Shown here: positions 10,474 to 18,434 of the stretch, piece by piece | Layout of the letters: the number at the start of each line of letters is the position of its first letter | Numbering within the stretch: position 1 is the stretch's first letter | From: Bacillus spizizenii TU-B-10 | GTDB taxonomy: Bacteria > Bacillota > Bacilli > Bacillales > Bacillaceae | Reading direction: 5' to 3' | Assembly: GCF_000227465.1 (NCBI RefSeq) | Contig: NC_016047.1 | Location: 2,212,857-2,276,856 of the forward strand | DNA: 64,000 bases | Position numbers and translations under genes: made by a program | Notes under the pieces: model-generated | What the model was told of the DNA's origin: nothing | What the model saw: the letters and a program-made list of their open reading frames with translations, nothing else | Databases searched by the model: none

Positions 10474-10824
10474 TTAAACTGTGAACGGTTTTTCACTGAT
10501 TTGTAGAGAAATAGCCAGTTTACCGCCCGGCAGGTGTCCCGCCATTAATAAACGGTTATCTTCATCTATCGTGTATTCAGTCAAGCCTTCAGCATAAATC
10601 CAGCCTTCTTCTGTTTTTAAGCCAACACGGTAAGGTCCGCTTCCTTTGATTTTTGCCTGATGATAGGTGACTTTTGCATTGCGGATATATGCAACAACCG
10701 TCATGTTTTTTTCATTTAAGTGCGCTGAATAAGAACCGGTTGTGGTTTCCAAATGGATATATACAGGGCGGTCCGCATATCGTTCTAAAGATGCTTGCAC
10801 ATCTTCCTTTATGATTGCTTTCAT
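10474..10824 (-). CDS. yojF: YojF, conserved small protein (DUF1806-like)
   Basis: A 116-residue, mostly beta protein of unknown function, conserved next to bshB2 in bacilli. It has no signal peptide, cysteine cluster or membrane segment. Its start overlaps the stop of the upstream 92-residue gene by four bases (ATGA), so the two are translationally coupled. Association with thiol metabolism is only inferred from the neighbourhood. Confidence 0.85.
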   Translation of the reverse strand: MKAIIKEDVQASLERYADRPVYIHLETTTGSYSAHLNEKNMTVVAYIRNAKVTYHQAKIKGSGPYRVGLKTEEGWIYAEGLTEYTIDEDNRLLMAGHLPGGKLAISLQISEKPFTV

Positions 10825-11099
10825 GATTGCTCCCCTCTTTCTTCTTTTAAATGCTCTGCACGTTCTGTATGTAATTTGACCAGCTGATATTTCACAGCCG
10901 GTTCGAGCTGTGAATTCACAATGCGCTGAATCGCGGCAAAATATTTTTCCAGCATCGGTTTCCGGAGTCTCGGATGTGTTCGTTTATCCAAGAGCTCAAG
11001 ATCAATCGCCTCTGCTACCGCTTCTGCGTCATCACTAGTGAGAGATCTGTTGTTCCAAAGTGAAGCGTAGGCTTTCACTATCTCTTTATCATTGTCCAT
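10821..11099 (-). CDS. Small charged helical protein, first gene of the bshB2 operon
   Basis: The 92-residue product is rich in Glu, Arg, Leu and Ala and is predicted helical throughout, with no cysteines or membrane segments. It overlaps yojF by four bases and begins the three-gene unit ending in bshB2. It may be the gene called yozR in strain 168, but I am not certain of that name. The function is unknown. Confidence 0.75.
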   Translation of the reverse strand: MDNDKEIVKAYASLWNNRSLTSDDAEAVAEAIDLELLDKRTHPRLRKPMLEKYFAAIQRIVNSQLEPAVKYQLVKLHTERAEHLKEERGEQS

Positions 11100-11157
11100 C
11101 GTCTTGCTCCTTTATGTCTTACATACATGAAATGATTATACATAATATATGCTTCAG

Positions 11158-11190
11158 CTGAAAAGCCAAAGGCCTCAATGGCTTTTTGAC
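11158..11190 (-). terminator. Terminator overlapping the end of yojE
   Basis: Stem AAAAAGCCA/TGGCTTTT spans the yojE stop codon; on the minus strand it ends in TTTT. Confidence 0.6.
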
Positions 11191-12071
11191 GCCCGTTTCC
11201 ACTTTACTTGTGAAAACGTAAACAACAGCAGCGCAGCCCATATACAGCTGAATGTAAAAGCCTTCGAGCTTGAAAATGGCTCATGGTAAACAAACAGCCC
11301 GATCAGCAAGGTAATGGTCGGTGCAATATATTGCAAGATTCCGACTTGATACAGCGGCAGCCGTTTCGCCCCTTCCGCAAACAATAATAGCGGCAAAGCA
11401 GTAAACACACCAGCAAAAAAGAGAAGCATCCACGTGCCCCCGCTTTCTGCACCAGCTGGCTGAACATGGCCGCTTAGCAGCAAATACCCCAATGCAATCG
11501 GCATAATCATGAATGTTTCCAGCGTTAAACCGATGGCGCTCGGCAGACTTGTTCTTTTTTTGCTTAACCCGTACAGACCGAAGCTGAATGCGAGCAGAAG
11601 CGCAACATACGGAATGGAGCCGTACTGGAACGCTGAGATGATGACGCCGGCCGCAGCAATCGAAACCGCCACCAGTTGCAGGCGATTCAGTTTTTCCTTT
11701 AAAAATAAAATTCCAAGGAGCACTGACACAAGCGGGTTAATGTAATAGCCAAGACTAGCCTCAAGCAAAAACCCATGGTTGACAGCCCATATGTATACAA
11801 ACCAGTTAATCGAAATCAGGATAGAAGCGAGAAATAAAGAAAGGATGCCTCCGTTTTTTTTCAAAGAGCGCAGCTCCTGCCACCCTGTTTTCCATTGCCG
11901 CAAGAAAAAAAGCACGATACACATAAAAACAAAAGACCATATAATACGGTGAGCCAAAATATCAAGAGCTGGCAGCTGTTCGAGAAGCTTCCAATAGAGC
12001 GGAAACAGCCCCCACATGATAAAGGAAACGGCTGTATAAAGAACGCCTTTTTTTGTTTCTGAATATTGCAT
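11175..12071 (-). CDS. yojE: YojE, RarD/EamA-family transporter
   Basis: This 298-residue membrane protein has ten hydrophobic segments and the RarD-type N-terminus (KKGVLYTAVSFIMWGLFPLYW), placing it in the drug/metabolite transporter superfamily. The two EamA repeats cover about 10-140 and 150-290. RarD proteins are linked to chloramphenicol resistance, but most members have unknown substrates. The start at 12071 is preceded by an AAAGG-type site. It diverges from gerT. Confidence 0.85.
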   Translation of the reverse strand: MQYSETKKGVLYTAVSFIMWGLFPLYWKLLEQLPALDILAHRIIWSFVFMCIVLFFLRQWKTGWQELRSLKKNGGILSLFLASILISINWFVYIWAVNHGFLLEASLGYYINPLVSVLLGILFLKEKLNRLQLVAVSIAAAGVIISAFQYGSIPYVALLLAFSFGLYGLSKKRTSLPSAIGLTLETFMIMPIALGYLLLSGHVQPAGAESGGTWMLLFFAGVFTALPLLLFAEGAKRLPLYQVGILQYIAPTITLLIGLFVYHEPFSSSKAFTFSCIWAALLLFTFSQVKWKRASKSH

Positions 12072-12111
12072 GTAAATCCCTGCCTTTCTTTAGAGCATCT
12101 TATATTATATC

Positions 12112-12139
12112 ACGTGAAAGATCTGCCGGGCATATACTA
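12112..12139 (+). promoter_or_regulatory. Sigma-K promoter of gerT
   Basis: The -10 box CATATACTA (12131-12139) fits the sigma-K consensus CATANNNTA exactly. An AC -35 core lies at 12112-12113 with a 17-bp spacer. This agrees with late mother-cell expression of gerT. Confidence 0.7.
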
Positions 12140-12169
12140 TTTTGTCCATGAAGAAAGGGTGTGACGACG

Positions 12170-12631
12170 ATGTTTGAATGGAACAAGTACTTTCCTTTCC
12201 ACAATCAATTTTCCAAGGAAGCATTAAAAAAAGCAGATCCAAAAGAAGTTGAAACATATGTAAATCGTGTGATGGAAAGTGTGTTCGGCAGTGATTATGC
12301 AGCTCAATTTCCTTTCCGCGATCCCCTCCCAAAAAAAGAACAGCCCGCCAAACCGGATGCCAAACCTGATATTGATATATTCGAAACAGCAGACCATGTG
12401 TTTGTAAAGGTGCCAATCAGCGAAGGCCTACTGGAACAGGTGAGAATCAAACACACATCTCACGAATTATTGTTAGAAAACTTTCCTAGTTCAGAGCATC
12501 CAAAAAAAGTAAACCTTCCTTGTTTAGTCAAACGCAAAGGAACAAAAGCCGTCTATAAGGATGGCCTTCTGGAAGTCATGTTTCAGAAGCAGCAAGACTA
12601 CAATATGTCCGAGGTAGAAATCATCCGATAA
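12170..12631 (+). CDS. gerT: GerT, alpha-crystallin-like spore coat protein
   Basis: This 153-residue protein has an alpha-crystallin/Hsp20-like beta domain from about residue 65 on (DIDIFETADHVFVKVPI, then a C-terminal VEIIR), similar to CotM. GerT is a sigma-K-dependent spore protein required for normal germination. I chose the ATG at 12170, ten bases after AAGGG; a GTG three codons earlier is too close to that site. The upstream sigma-K promoter supports the identification. Confidence 0.78.
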   Translation: MFEWNKYFPFHNQFSKEALKKADPKEVETYVNRVMESVFGSDYAAQFPFRDPLPKKEQPAKPDAKPDIDIFETADHVFVKVPISEGLLEQVRIKHTSHELLLENFPSSEHPKKVNLPCLVKRKGTKAVYKDGLLEVMFQKQQDYNMSEVEIIR

Positions 12632-12662
12632 AAAACGGCCTGCACCGATGCAGGCCGTTTTT
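12631..12662. terminator. Terminator between gerT and yojB
   Basis: Stem AAAAACGGCCTGCA with TGCAGGCCGTTTTT around a CCGA loop; usable in both directions. Confidence 0.88.
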
Positions 12663-12663
12663 A

Positions 12664-12900
12664 TTAATAGAAGCCGGGGTAACCCCCGTATGGCGCGCCG
12701 GCACCAAAACCGTACGGTGCGCCTCCGTATCCGTAAGGACCAGGCGGATAAGCATAGGGACGAGGATAGTTAAACAGCGCACTCCCGAGAAAACCACCTA
12801 ATAAACCACCAACTAAAGGAGCTCCAAACAAGAAAGGATTACGCGCCGGGTATCCGACTGGATCTGGGTTCCCGCGATAATACGAATGGTGAGGGTACAT
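12664..12900 (-). CDS. yojB: YojB, Gly/Tyr/Pro-rich small protein
   Basis: The ATG at 12900 has an AAAGGAGG site 7 nt upstream and yields 78 residues, the size known for YojB; the longer open frame to 12945 lacks a ribosome site. The first third is polar (His, Tyr, Asn, Pro), a central GGLLGGFLGSALF stretch is glycine-zipper-like, and the C-terminal 35 residues are dominated by Tyr, Pro, Gly and Ala. Such composition is common in spore-coat and surface proteins. A coat role is an inference strengthened by the adjacent gerT. Confidence 0.85.
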   Translation of the reverse strand: MYPHHSYYRGNPDPVGYPARNPFLFGAPLVGGLLGGFLGSALFNYPRPYAYPPGPYGYGGAPYGFGAGAPYGGYPGFY

Positions 12901-12985
12901 GATTTTTCCTCCTTTATGACTGCCTATACATAAGGTATTCAACAAGGAAGAAAAACGATTGGGCTATGAACTGAATCTATGGGTG

Positions 12986-14320
12986 TTACATCACAAGCCC
13001 TGCCAATAACACACAGCCGAGCCCGGTTACTGAGAGAACTGTTGTAAGCAGCGTCCAAGTTTGAAATGTTTCTTTCATGCTCAAGCCGAAAAATTCCTTT
13101 ACCATCCAAAATCCTGCATCATTTACATGACAAGCGATGACACTTCCCGCTCCGGTTGCCAGTACCATTAATGCCGGGTTTACACTGCCCGCCTGCATAA
13201 GCGGAGCTGCCATTCCCGCAGTGGTAAGCGCAGCCACGGTAGCAGAGCCCAAACACAGGCGCAGAACCGCAGCAATGATCCATGCAACGAGCAGCGGCGA
13301 CATATTTGTTTGACTGAAAAGATCAGCAACATAATCACCGACCCCGCCGTCAATCAGCACCTGTTTAAACGCCCCTCCCCCACCTATGATGAGCAGCATC
13401 ATCGCGATTTGTGAAATTGATTCCGATAATGATTTGCTGATCTCCTTCATAGATATTTTACGCGCATATCCCATCGTATAGAGCGCAAGTATAAGCGAAA
13501 TAAGCATTGCCGTTCCCGGTGTACCGATAAATTCTATGATATCTTTTTCTTTTGAATGTTCTTTCAATAATAAAGAAAAAACAGTCGCAATCGCCATAAA
13601 GATAACCGGAAATAAAGAAGTGGCAACACTGATTAAAAAGCCTGGTGTTTCATCCAGCTGAAATTCTTTCCGCGGCCCTAATGCTGATAAGTTTCCGCGT
13701 TTTTGATACGCACCGGGAAATCGCTTCATCGCAAATTTATTGAATAAAGGCCCGGCGATGACAGTCGTCGGAACAGCGATGATGATTCCCAAAAGCAGCA
13801 CCTGGCCAATATGGGCGCCGTATGCAACTGAGATGGCAGTTGGCGCAGGGTGCGGAGGCAAAAATCCGTGGGTAACATTTAAGGCGGCTGCCATCGGGAT
13901 TCCCAGATAGAGAAAAGGCATTTTTAATTCTTTTGCAATTGCATACACAATCGGAATCAACAGTACAAGACCGACTTCAAAAAACAAGGCAATGCCGATG
14001 ATAAACGAGGCAATAACCACCGCCGCCTGTATTCGTTTCCTCCCGAATTTGTCAATCAGCGTAATGGCAATCCGATAGCCGCCCCCAGCGTCTGAGACAA
14101 GCCTCCCGAGCATCGCGCCAAGTCCAAACACTAAAGCTAAATGCCCCAGCTGCCCGCCGATTCCCGCTTCAATTGAAAGAACAATTTTATTGATATCCAT
14201 CCCAAGTCCGATGGCTACTAAAAAAGAAACAACAATAAGTGAGACAAAGGTATTTCATTTTACTTTAATAATGAGAAATAACAGAATCAGCACTCCGACA
14301 GCAACAATTAAAATCGGCAT
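12986..14320 (-). pseudogene. yojA: yojA, gluconate (GntP-family) permease with in-frame stop
   Basis: The full-length frame starts at the ATG at 14320 (GGTGGAGG site just upstream) and would give 444 codons, the normal YojA length. Codon 22 (14257-14255) is TGA where GntP proteins have a hydrophobic residue: the frame reads IIKVK-stop-NTFVSLIVV. After the stop the frame is intact for 422 codons and contains all later GntP helices. An internal ATG at 14200 could restart a 404-residue protein lacking the first helix, but no good ribosome site precedes it. I call it a pseudogene or recent nonsense allele; a sequencing error is possible. Confidence 0.85.
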
Positions 14321-14381
14321 GGTACCCCTCCACCAAATGTGTTTTAAAATGAATATCATGACAATGTTTCGGCACTTTAAA

Positions 14382-14396
14382 AAGAAAACGCTTTCG
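14382..14396. promoter_or_regulatory. cre-like site upstream of yojA
   Basis: The sequence AAGAAAACGCTTTCG resembles the CcpA site WTGNAANCGNWNNCW with two mismatches. Carbon catabolite control would suit a gluconate-type permease. Confidence 0.3.
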
Positions 14397-14397
14397 C

Positions 14398-14673
14398 CAA
14401 CAACTAAAAAAACGTCTTGGTTATATAATTGTCATCTTTTGGTTAACTAGTATATTCATACTAATCTCCTAATCTAGGACTGTCAATTGTTTTATGAGTT
14501 TTTCTCGATTACCTATCGCCTGTCTAAATATTTTTAGTTATATGTTGATTAACTTTTGGTTATGTGTTATGTTTTTTATCAAGTAAGCAGCCAATCTAAA
14601 TCTATTTATTGTCTGAAAGCAAATCACAATGTGAAAACAAACGGATTACAACTTCACAAGAGGAGGAATTCAC
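14398..14673. other. Intergenic region between yojA and yodA
   Basis: This is part of a gap of about 350 bp with no gene. It holds a perfect inverted repeat TAGTAT-ATTC-ATACTA (14448-14463), two copies of CTTTTGGTTA 117 bp apart (14436 and 14553), and a possible yodA promoter (TTGATT at 14545, 17-bp spacer, TATGTT at 14568). The yodA ribosome site is AGAGGAGG at about 14660. Confidence 0.45.
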
Positions 14674-15063
14674 ATGCCATTATTACGTTTTGATTTAATT
14701 GAAGGCCGTGACGAAAAATCACTGCAATTATTATTAGATACTGCCCACCAAGCAATGGTCGAAGCGTTTGGTGTTCCGGAAAGAGACCGTTATCAAATTG
14801 TCCATCAGCATCCCGAAAATGAGCTTATTATCCAGGATACAGGATTAGGGTTTCAAAGAAGCAAAGATCTAGTCATCATCAGTATGACAAGCAAAACAAG
14901 AACAGAAAGCCAAAAGGAAAAATTGTATGCCCTGCTGGCTGAAAAGCTAGAAGCAGAATGCGGTATTTCCCCAGAAGACCTAATGGTTTCCATTACCGAG
15001 AATGGTGGCGCAGACTGGAGTTTCGGACTCGGTGAGGCGCAATTTTTGAATGGAAAACTATAA
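14674..15063 (+). CDS. yodA: YodA, tautomerase-superfamily protein
   Basis: This 129-residue protein begins Met-Pro, leaving the N-terminal Pro that serves as catalytic base in the 4-oxalocrotonate tautomerase/MIF superfamily. The length matches the doubled beta-alpha-beta subgroup. A strong AGAGGAGG ribosome site precedes it. The physiological substrate is unknown. The nearby quinone-response genes make a role in aromatic or electrophile metabolism plausible, but this is inference. Confidence 0.85.
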   Translation: MPLLRFDLIEGRDEKSLQLLLDTAHQAMVEAFGVPERDRYQIVHQHPENELIIQDTGLGFQRSKDLVIISMTSKTRTESQKEKLYALLAEKLEAECGISPEDLMVSITENGGADWSFGLGEAQFLNGKL

Positions 15064-15079
15064 AATAATGAAACATAGT

Positions 15080-15112
15080 AAAAAGAGAGCTTCAGCAGAG
15101 GCTCTCTCTTTT
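15080..15112 (+). terminator. Terminator downstream of yodA
   Basis: Stem AAAAGAGAGC/GCTCTCTCTTTT just after the yodA stop, ending in T residues. Confidence 0.65.
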
Positions 15113-15118
15113 ATTCTC

Positions 15119-15298
15119 TCATTTCTTTTTGACAAAAGCGGAAATCATCAGAACGAAAACAGCCAGCAAGAAGAGGTATAACGGAGTGATCCAAATTTGG
15201 TGGATAGAGCCTAGATCTCCTTTTTTACATCCAGTTTCGATGCCAATGTAATTCCAATGGAAGCTGACCGGGTTTAAATATAAAATTTCAGAATTCAT
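15119..15298 (-). CDS. Possible small membrane protein or gene remnant, 59 residues
   Basis: The frame runs from ATG 15298 to TGA 15119. It starts MNSEILYLNP and ends in a hydrophobic segment followed by FVKKK, which looks like a single-span membrane protein C-terminus. No ribosome site precedes the ATG, and the yodB terminator lies directly upstream, so it may be the tail of a decayed larger membrane gene. I do not recognise it. Confidence 0.3.
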   Translation of the reverse strand: MNSEILYLNPVSFHWNYIGIETGCKKGDLGSIHQIWITPLYLFLLAVFVLMISAFVKKK

Positions 15299-15310
15299 TC
15301 TGACAAATAT

Positions 15311-15353
15311 AAAAAGTCATGTAAACGGTATGAACCACCCCTTACATGACTTT
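15311..15353 (-). terminator. Terminator downstream of yodB
   Basis: Inverted repeat AAAGTCATGTAA...TTACATGACTTT with an 18-base loop, between yodB and the small ORF that follows. Confidence 0.6.
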
Positions 15354-15391
15354 ATCATTGAAACATAGGCTCGTTCCCCGACGCCCTTTCC

Positions 15392-15730
15392 TTATTTCTC
15401 TTCTTCGCACACTGTGTCACCGGGCTCGCAAAATTGGTCGGCCCATGCCTGCATCTCTTGGAATACAGCTTGAAGCGCTGTTCCTTTTTCAGTCAGCGTG
15501 TAGATGACTTTGACCGGCGTTTCAGGGAGAACCTGCCGTTCGACGATCTCGTTTTGTTCAAGCTCCTTAAGGCGCTCTGCGAGCATTTTTTGGCTGATCA
15601 TCGGAATTGTTTCCGTTATCTCTTTAAACCGTTTCGGCCCATCCATAAGCACATGGATGATCAGACCGTTCCATCGTTTTCCCAACAATGAGAAAGCGGA
15701 TTCCATTTTAGGGCACATTGTATTTCCCAC
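15392..15730 (-). CDS. yodB: YodB (CatR), thiol-based quinone/diamide-sensing repressor
   Basis: This 112-residue HxlR/DUF24-type winged-helix repressor controls yodC, azoR1 and related genes. The conserved sensing residue is Cys6 (near MCPKME). Cys101 and Cys108 near the C-terminus are also present, so the intersubunit disulfide or S-alkylation switch known for YodB should work here. The wing region carries the PVKVIYTLTEKG motif of the family. It diverges from yodC across a 129-bp promoter/operator region. Confidence 0.93.
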   Translation of the reverse strand: MGNTMCPKMESAFSLLGKRWNGLIIHVLMDGPKRFKEITETIPMISQKMLAERLKELEQNEIVERQVLPETPVKVIYTLTEKGTALQAVFQEMQAWADQFCEPGDTVCEEEK

Positions 15731-15750
15731 AAGTTCTCATCCCTTCATCT

Positions 15751-15808
15751 ATTGATTGACATGTATTCAATGATCCATTACAATAATCTTTCAAGTTACA
15801 TTTAGTAA
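15751..15808 (+). promoter_or_regulatory. yodC promoter with candidate YodB operators
   Basis: TTGACA (15756-15761), a 17-bp spacer and TACAAT (15779-15784) form a strong sigma-A promoter. An ATTGA...TCAAT inverted repeat (15751-15771) overlaps the -35 box, and TTAC-ATTTA-GTAA (15796-15808) lies just after the expected start point. Either could be bound by YodB; the assignment is inferred from position and symmetry. Confidence 0.55.
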
Positions 15809-15859
15809 GCTTCTAACTTTTCTATTATCATACCACGTTTATCCGAAGGAGGAAACACT

Positions 15860-16468
15860 ATGACGAATACTCTGGATGTTTTAAAAGCACGTGCATCTGT
15901 AAAGGAATATGATACAAATGCCCCGATCTCTAAAGAGGAGCTTACCGAGCTATTGGACCTTGCCGTTAAAGCGCCTTCAGCTTGGAACCTTCAGCATTGG
16001 CATTTCACTGTATTTCACAGCGATGAATCAAAAGCAACGCTTCTTCCTATAGCGTATAATCAAAAACAAATCGTTGAGTCTTCTGCTGTTGTTGCCATTT
16101 TAGGCGATTTAAAAGCAAATGAAAACGGTGAAGAAGTTTACGCTGAATTAGCAAGCCAAGGCTATATTACAGATGAAATCAAACAAACATTGCTCGGCCA
16201 AATCAACGGTGCCTACCAAAGCGAGCAATTCGCACGTGATTCCGCTTTCTTAAATGCTTCTTTAGCAGCTATGCAGCTTATGATTGCCGCAAAAGCAAAA
16301 GGTTATGACACTTGCGCAATCGGCGGATTTAACAAAGAGCAGTTCCAAAAGCAATTTGATATCAGTGAGCGCTATGTACCGGTTATGCTTATTTCAATCG
16401 GAAAAGCAGTGAAACCTGCTCATCAAAGCAATCGTTTACCGCTTTCAAAAGTGTCAACTTGGCTGTAA
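15860..16468 (+). CDS. yodC: YodC, nitroreductase-family NAD(P)H oxidoreductase
   Basis: This 202-residue FMN enzyme of the NfsB/nitroreductase family has the N-terminal RASVKEYD motif, the APSAWNLQHW stretch that contacts FMN, and a C-terminal GGFN...ISIGKA region. It is thought to reduce quinones or nitro compounds and is repressed by the divergently encoded YodB. An AAGGAGG site precedes the ATG. The length is typical. Confidence 0.92.
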   Translation: MTNTLDVLKARASVKEYDTNAPISKEELTELLDLAVKAPSAWNLQHWHFTVFHSDESKATLLPIAYNQKQIVESSAVVAILGDLKANENGEEVYAELASQGYITDEIKQTLLGQINGAYQSEQFARDSAFLNASLAAMQLMIAAKAKGYDTCAIGGFNKEQFQKQFDISERYVPVMLISIGKAVKPAHQSNRLPLSKVSTWL

Positions 16469-16474
16469 GGATAT

Positions 16475-16513
16475 GAAAAAACCTTAGTCCGAATTACGGA
16501 CTAAGGTTTTTTT
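16475..16513. terminator. Bidirectional terminator between yodC and mhqD
   Basis: Stem AAAACCTTAGTCCG with CGGACTAAGGTTTT, loop AATTA, flanked by A and T runs; it overlaps the mhqD stop. Confidence 0.88.
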
Positions 16514-17114
16514 AAACAATCGCATCTTTGTACCATTTACGAGCCTGTTCAGCTTCATGCTGAGTCAGCTGATGGCCCCCATCCTGCCAGTAAACGGAGG
16601 CTGATGCCCCGCTGTCACGTAAATAGCGGTGAAGCTCTTCTGATTCTTCCTTCGTGCAGAGAGGGTCGTATTTCCCGGCACCGATAAAAACAGGGAGTCC
16701 AGTCATATCAGGTAGCTTGATACCGCGAATCGGAACCATCGGATGATGCAGAATAGCCCCTTTTAAAACATCTTTATAATGGAAAAGAAGGCTTGCCGCA
16801 ATATTTGCGCCGTTTGAATAACCGACCGCAATCACTCGGCCGCGGTCAAATTGATGCGTTTCTGCAGCCTCATCGATAAAATTTTTCAATTCCCTTGTGC
16901 GCTCCACGAGGTCCTTTTCATCAAAGACACCTTCACTCAGGCGTTTGAAAAATCGCGGCATTCCATTTTCAAGCACCGATCCTCTAACACCAAGCAAATG
17001 GGCATGAGGGTCTATAAACCGTCCTAATGAAAGCAGATCGTGTTCATTTCCGCCAGTGCCATGTAACAGCAAAAGCACATTGTCAGATGTCCCTTTTTCA
17101 TAAATATACTTCAT
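16512..17114 (-). CDS. mhqD: MhqD (YodD), alpha/beta-hydrolase (carboxylesterase)
   Basis: This 200-residue phospholipase/carboxylesterase-type hydrolase has an LLHGTGG oxyanion region, a nucleophile elbow GYSNGA (Ser), GKYDPL (Asp) and GGHQL (His), which form a complete triad. It is the second gene of the mhqED unit in the MhqR regulon for methylhydroquinone and catechol resistance. It lies 15 bp after mhqE. The true ester substrate is not known; hydrolysis of ring-cleavage products is an inference. Confidence 0.9.
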   Translation of the reverse strand: MKYIYEKGTSDNVLLLLHGTGGNEHDLLSLGRFIDPHAHLLGVRGSVLENGMPRFFKRLSEGVFDEKDLVERTRELKNFIDEAAETHQFDRGRVIAVGYSNGANIAASLLFHYKDVLKGAILHHPMVPIRGIKLPDMTGLPVFIGAGKYDPLCTKEESEELHRYLRDSGASASVYWQDGGHQLTQHEAEQARKWYKDAIV

Positions 17115-17129
17115 TGTAAAATCCCCTTT

Positions 17130-18050
17130 CTAAAGTTCAGGCAAAATGTCTGTAATTTGTTGTCTATGTTTCTCCAGCCATTCAGGCAGTTTTAATGAGG
17201 TTCCCAGCTCATCAAACGTTTCATCTGTCATAAAGCCAGGTTCATCTGTGGCGATTTCAAATAAGATACCGCCTTTTTCCCTGAAATAAATGGATGTAAA
17301 GTATTCTCTGTCAAGGATTTCTGACGAAGGAAGATGGTTTTCCGCAATAATCGGCAGCCAATTCGCCTGTTCCTCTTTTGTTGTCCGAAACGCTACATGG
17401 TGTACCGTGCCATAACCTCCTACCCCTCTTTTTTCAGGGTGTAGATGCACGTCAATGACGCCACCAATGGTCGCTGAGGATGTCAATCTGACAATCTGGC
17501 CTTCTTCCGCCGCTTTGGTGTATCCAAAGCTTTCCGTTAACAATTGAATGGTCGCCTGCGGGTCATAGGAATACAGCAGCACGCCTTTCATTCCCGTAAT
17601 CGCTTCATATTGTGAAATGCCGTCAGGCGTCCACTCGCTTTTCTCGCTTTTCCCGCTTTTCGCATCCTCCATAATCGCTAGCGGAAGGTCTTCCGTATCA
17701 TCAAAAATAAGACCCTTTTCACCGAATAACGTTTTCTCCTCTAAGTTCAACCCGTTTTTCTCAAGACGTTCCTTCCAAAAAGACAGGGAGCCCTTAGGAA
17801 CTGAAAAGTACACCCGGCCCGCTTGGCCTTTGCCTACCGTTCCCTGTCCGCTTCCTTGGAACGGAAAAAAGGTCATAATTGTACCGGGATCTCCATTTTG
17901 ATTCCCGAAGTAAAAATGATACGTTCCGGGATCATCAAAGTTTACTGTTTTTTTAACAAGCCGCAGCCCGAGCACTTCTGTATAAAATCGCAAGTTTTCT
18001 TGCGGATCTCTGGCAAATGCTGTGACATGGTGCAATCCTTCTGTTTTCAT
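17130..18050 (-). CDS. mhqE: MhqE (YodE), ring-cleaving dioxygenase family
   Basis: This 306-residue glyoxalase/extradiol dioxygenase protein has two vicinal-oxygen-chelate modules. Metal ligands are visible as His7/His8 near the N-terminus (LHHVTAF), VHHVAF in the second module and a late FEIATD Glu. The family is proposed to open quinol or catechol rings. The MhqR operator lies 16 bp upstream of the start, so the unit should be induced by quinones. Confidence 0.9.
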   Translation of the reverse strand: MKTEGLHHVTAFARDPQENLRFYTEVLGLRLVKKTVNFDDPGTYHFYFGNQNGDPGTIMTFFPFQGSGQGTVGKGQAGRVYFSVPKGSLSFWKERLEKNGLNLEEKTLFGEKGLIFDDTEDLPLAIMEDAKSGKSEKSEWTPDGISQYEAITGMKGVLLYSYDPQATIQLLTESFGYTKAAEEGQIVRLTSSATIGGVIDVHLHPEKRGVGGYGTVHHVAFRTTKEEQANWLPIIAENHLPSSEILDREYFTSIYFREKGGILFEIATDEPGFMTDETFDELGTSLKLPEWLEKHRQQITDILPEL

Positions 18051-18065
18051 TTTCCCACTCCTATT

Positions 18066-18083
18066 TATCTCGATTTCAAGATA
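18066..18083. promoter_or_regulatory. MhqR operator
   Basis: TATCTCGATTTCAAGATA is a near-perfect palindrome (arms TATCT/AGATA) matching the MhqR box described for MhqR-regulon genes (TATCTCGA-type half-sites). It lies immediately upstream of mhqE. Confidence 0.7.
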
Positions 18084-18172
18084 TTTATTATTTTAAACCT
18101 TTATTGAAGAGGATGCAAACCATGTGTTTTGATTAAATAATTGAAAAAATCATTTTTTTCTAATAATTATCT

Positions 18173-18189
18173 TGTGATCTTTTCTTACA
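18173..18189. promoter_or_regulatory. TnrA/GlnR box upstream of the yodF unit
   Basis: The 17-mer TGTGATCTTTTCTTACA matches TGTNAN7TNACA at every fixed position. yodF is a known TnrA-activated gene, so the transporter should rise under nitrogen limitation. A TATTATAG -10 candidate starts at 18195, closer than the usual activating distance, so the exact start point is unclear. Confidence 0.75.
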
Positions 18190-18233
18190 ACTGCTATTAT
18201 AGTGAGCATTATCATGATTCAGGAGGAAAGTAA

Positions 18234-18434
18234 ATGGTTAAAAAAGCACTTATTGTTATTCTCATTCTTTTGCCATTCGTTCAGCTTGCGCTATTGCCGC
18301 TTGTGAATCGAATTGAACCGATTATTTTCGGCCTTCCGTTTTTCCACTTTTGGCTGCTGCTGTGGATTATCATTACGCCGTTATGCTCGTTTGGCATTTA
18401 CCAGATGCAAAAAAAAGATGGAGGACTTGAATAA
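18234..18434 (+). CDS. DUF3311-type small membrane partner of YodF
   Basis: This 66-residue protein has two transmembrane segments (about 5-25 and 33-55) and a charged C-terminus. Small DUF3311 proteins are regularly encoded directly before SSS-family symporters. Here the stop TAA overlaps the yodF ATG (ATAATG), indicating coupling. An AGGAGG site precedes the ATG. It is probably an accessory subunit of the transporter. Confidence 0.8.
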   Translation: MVKKALIVILILLPFVQLALLPLVNRIEPIIFGLPFFHFWLLLWIIITPLCSFGIYQMQKKDGGLE

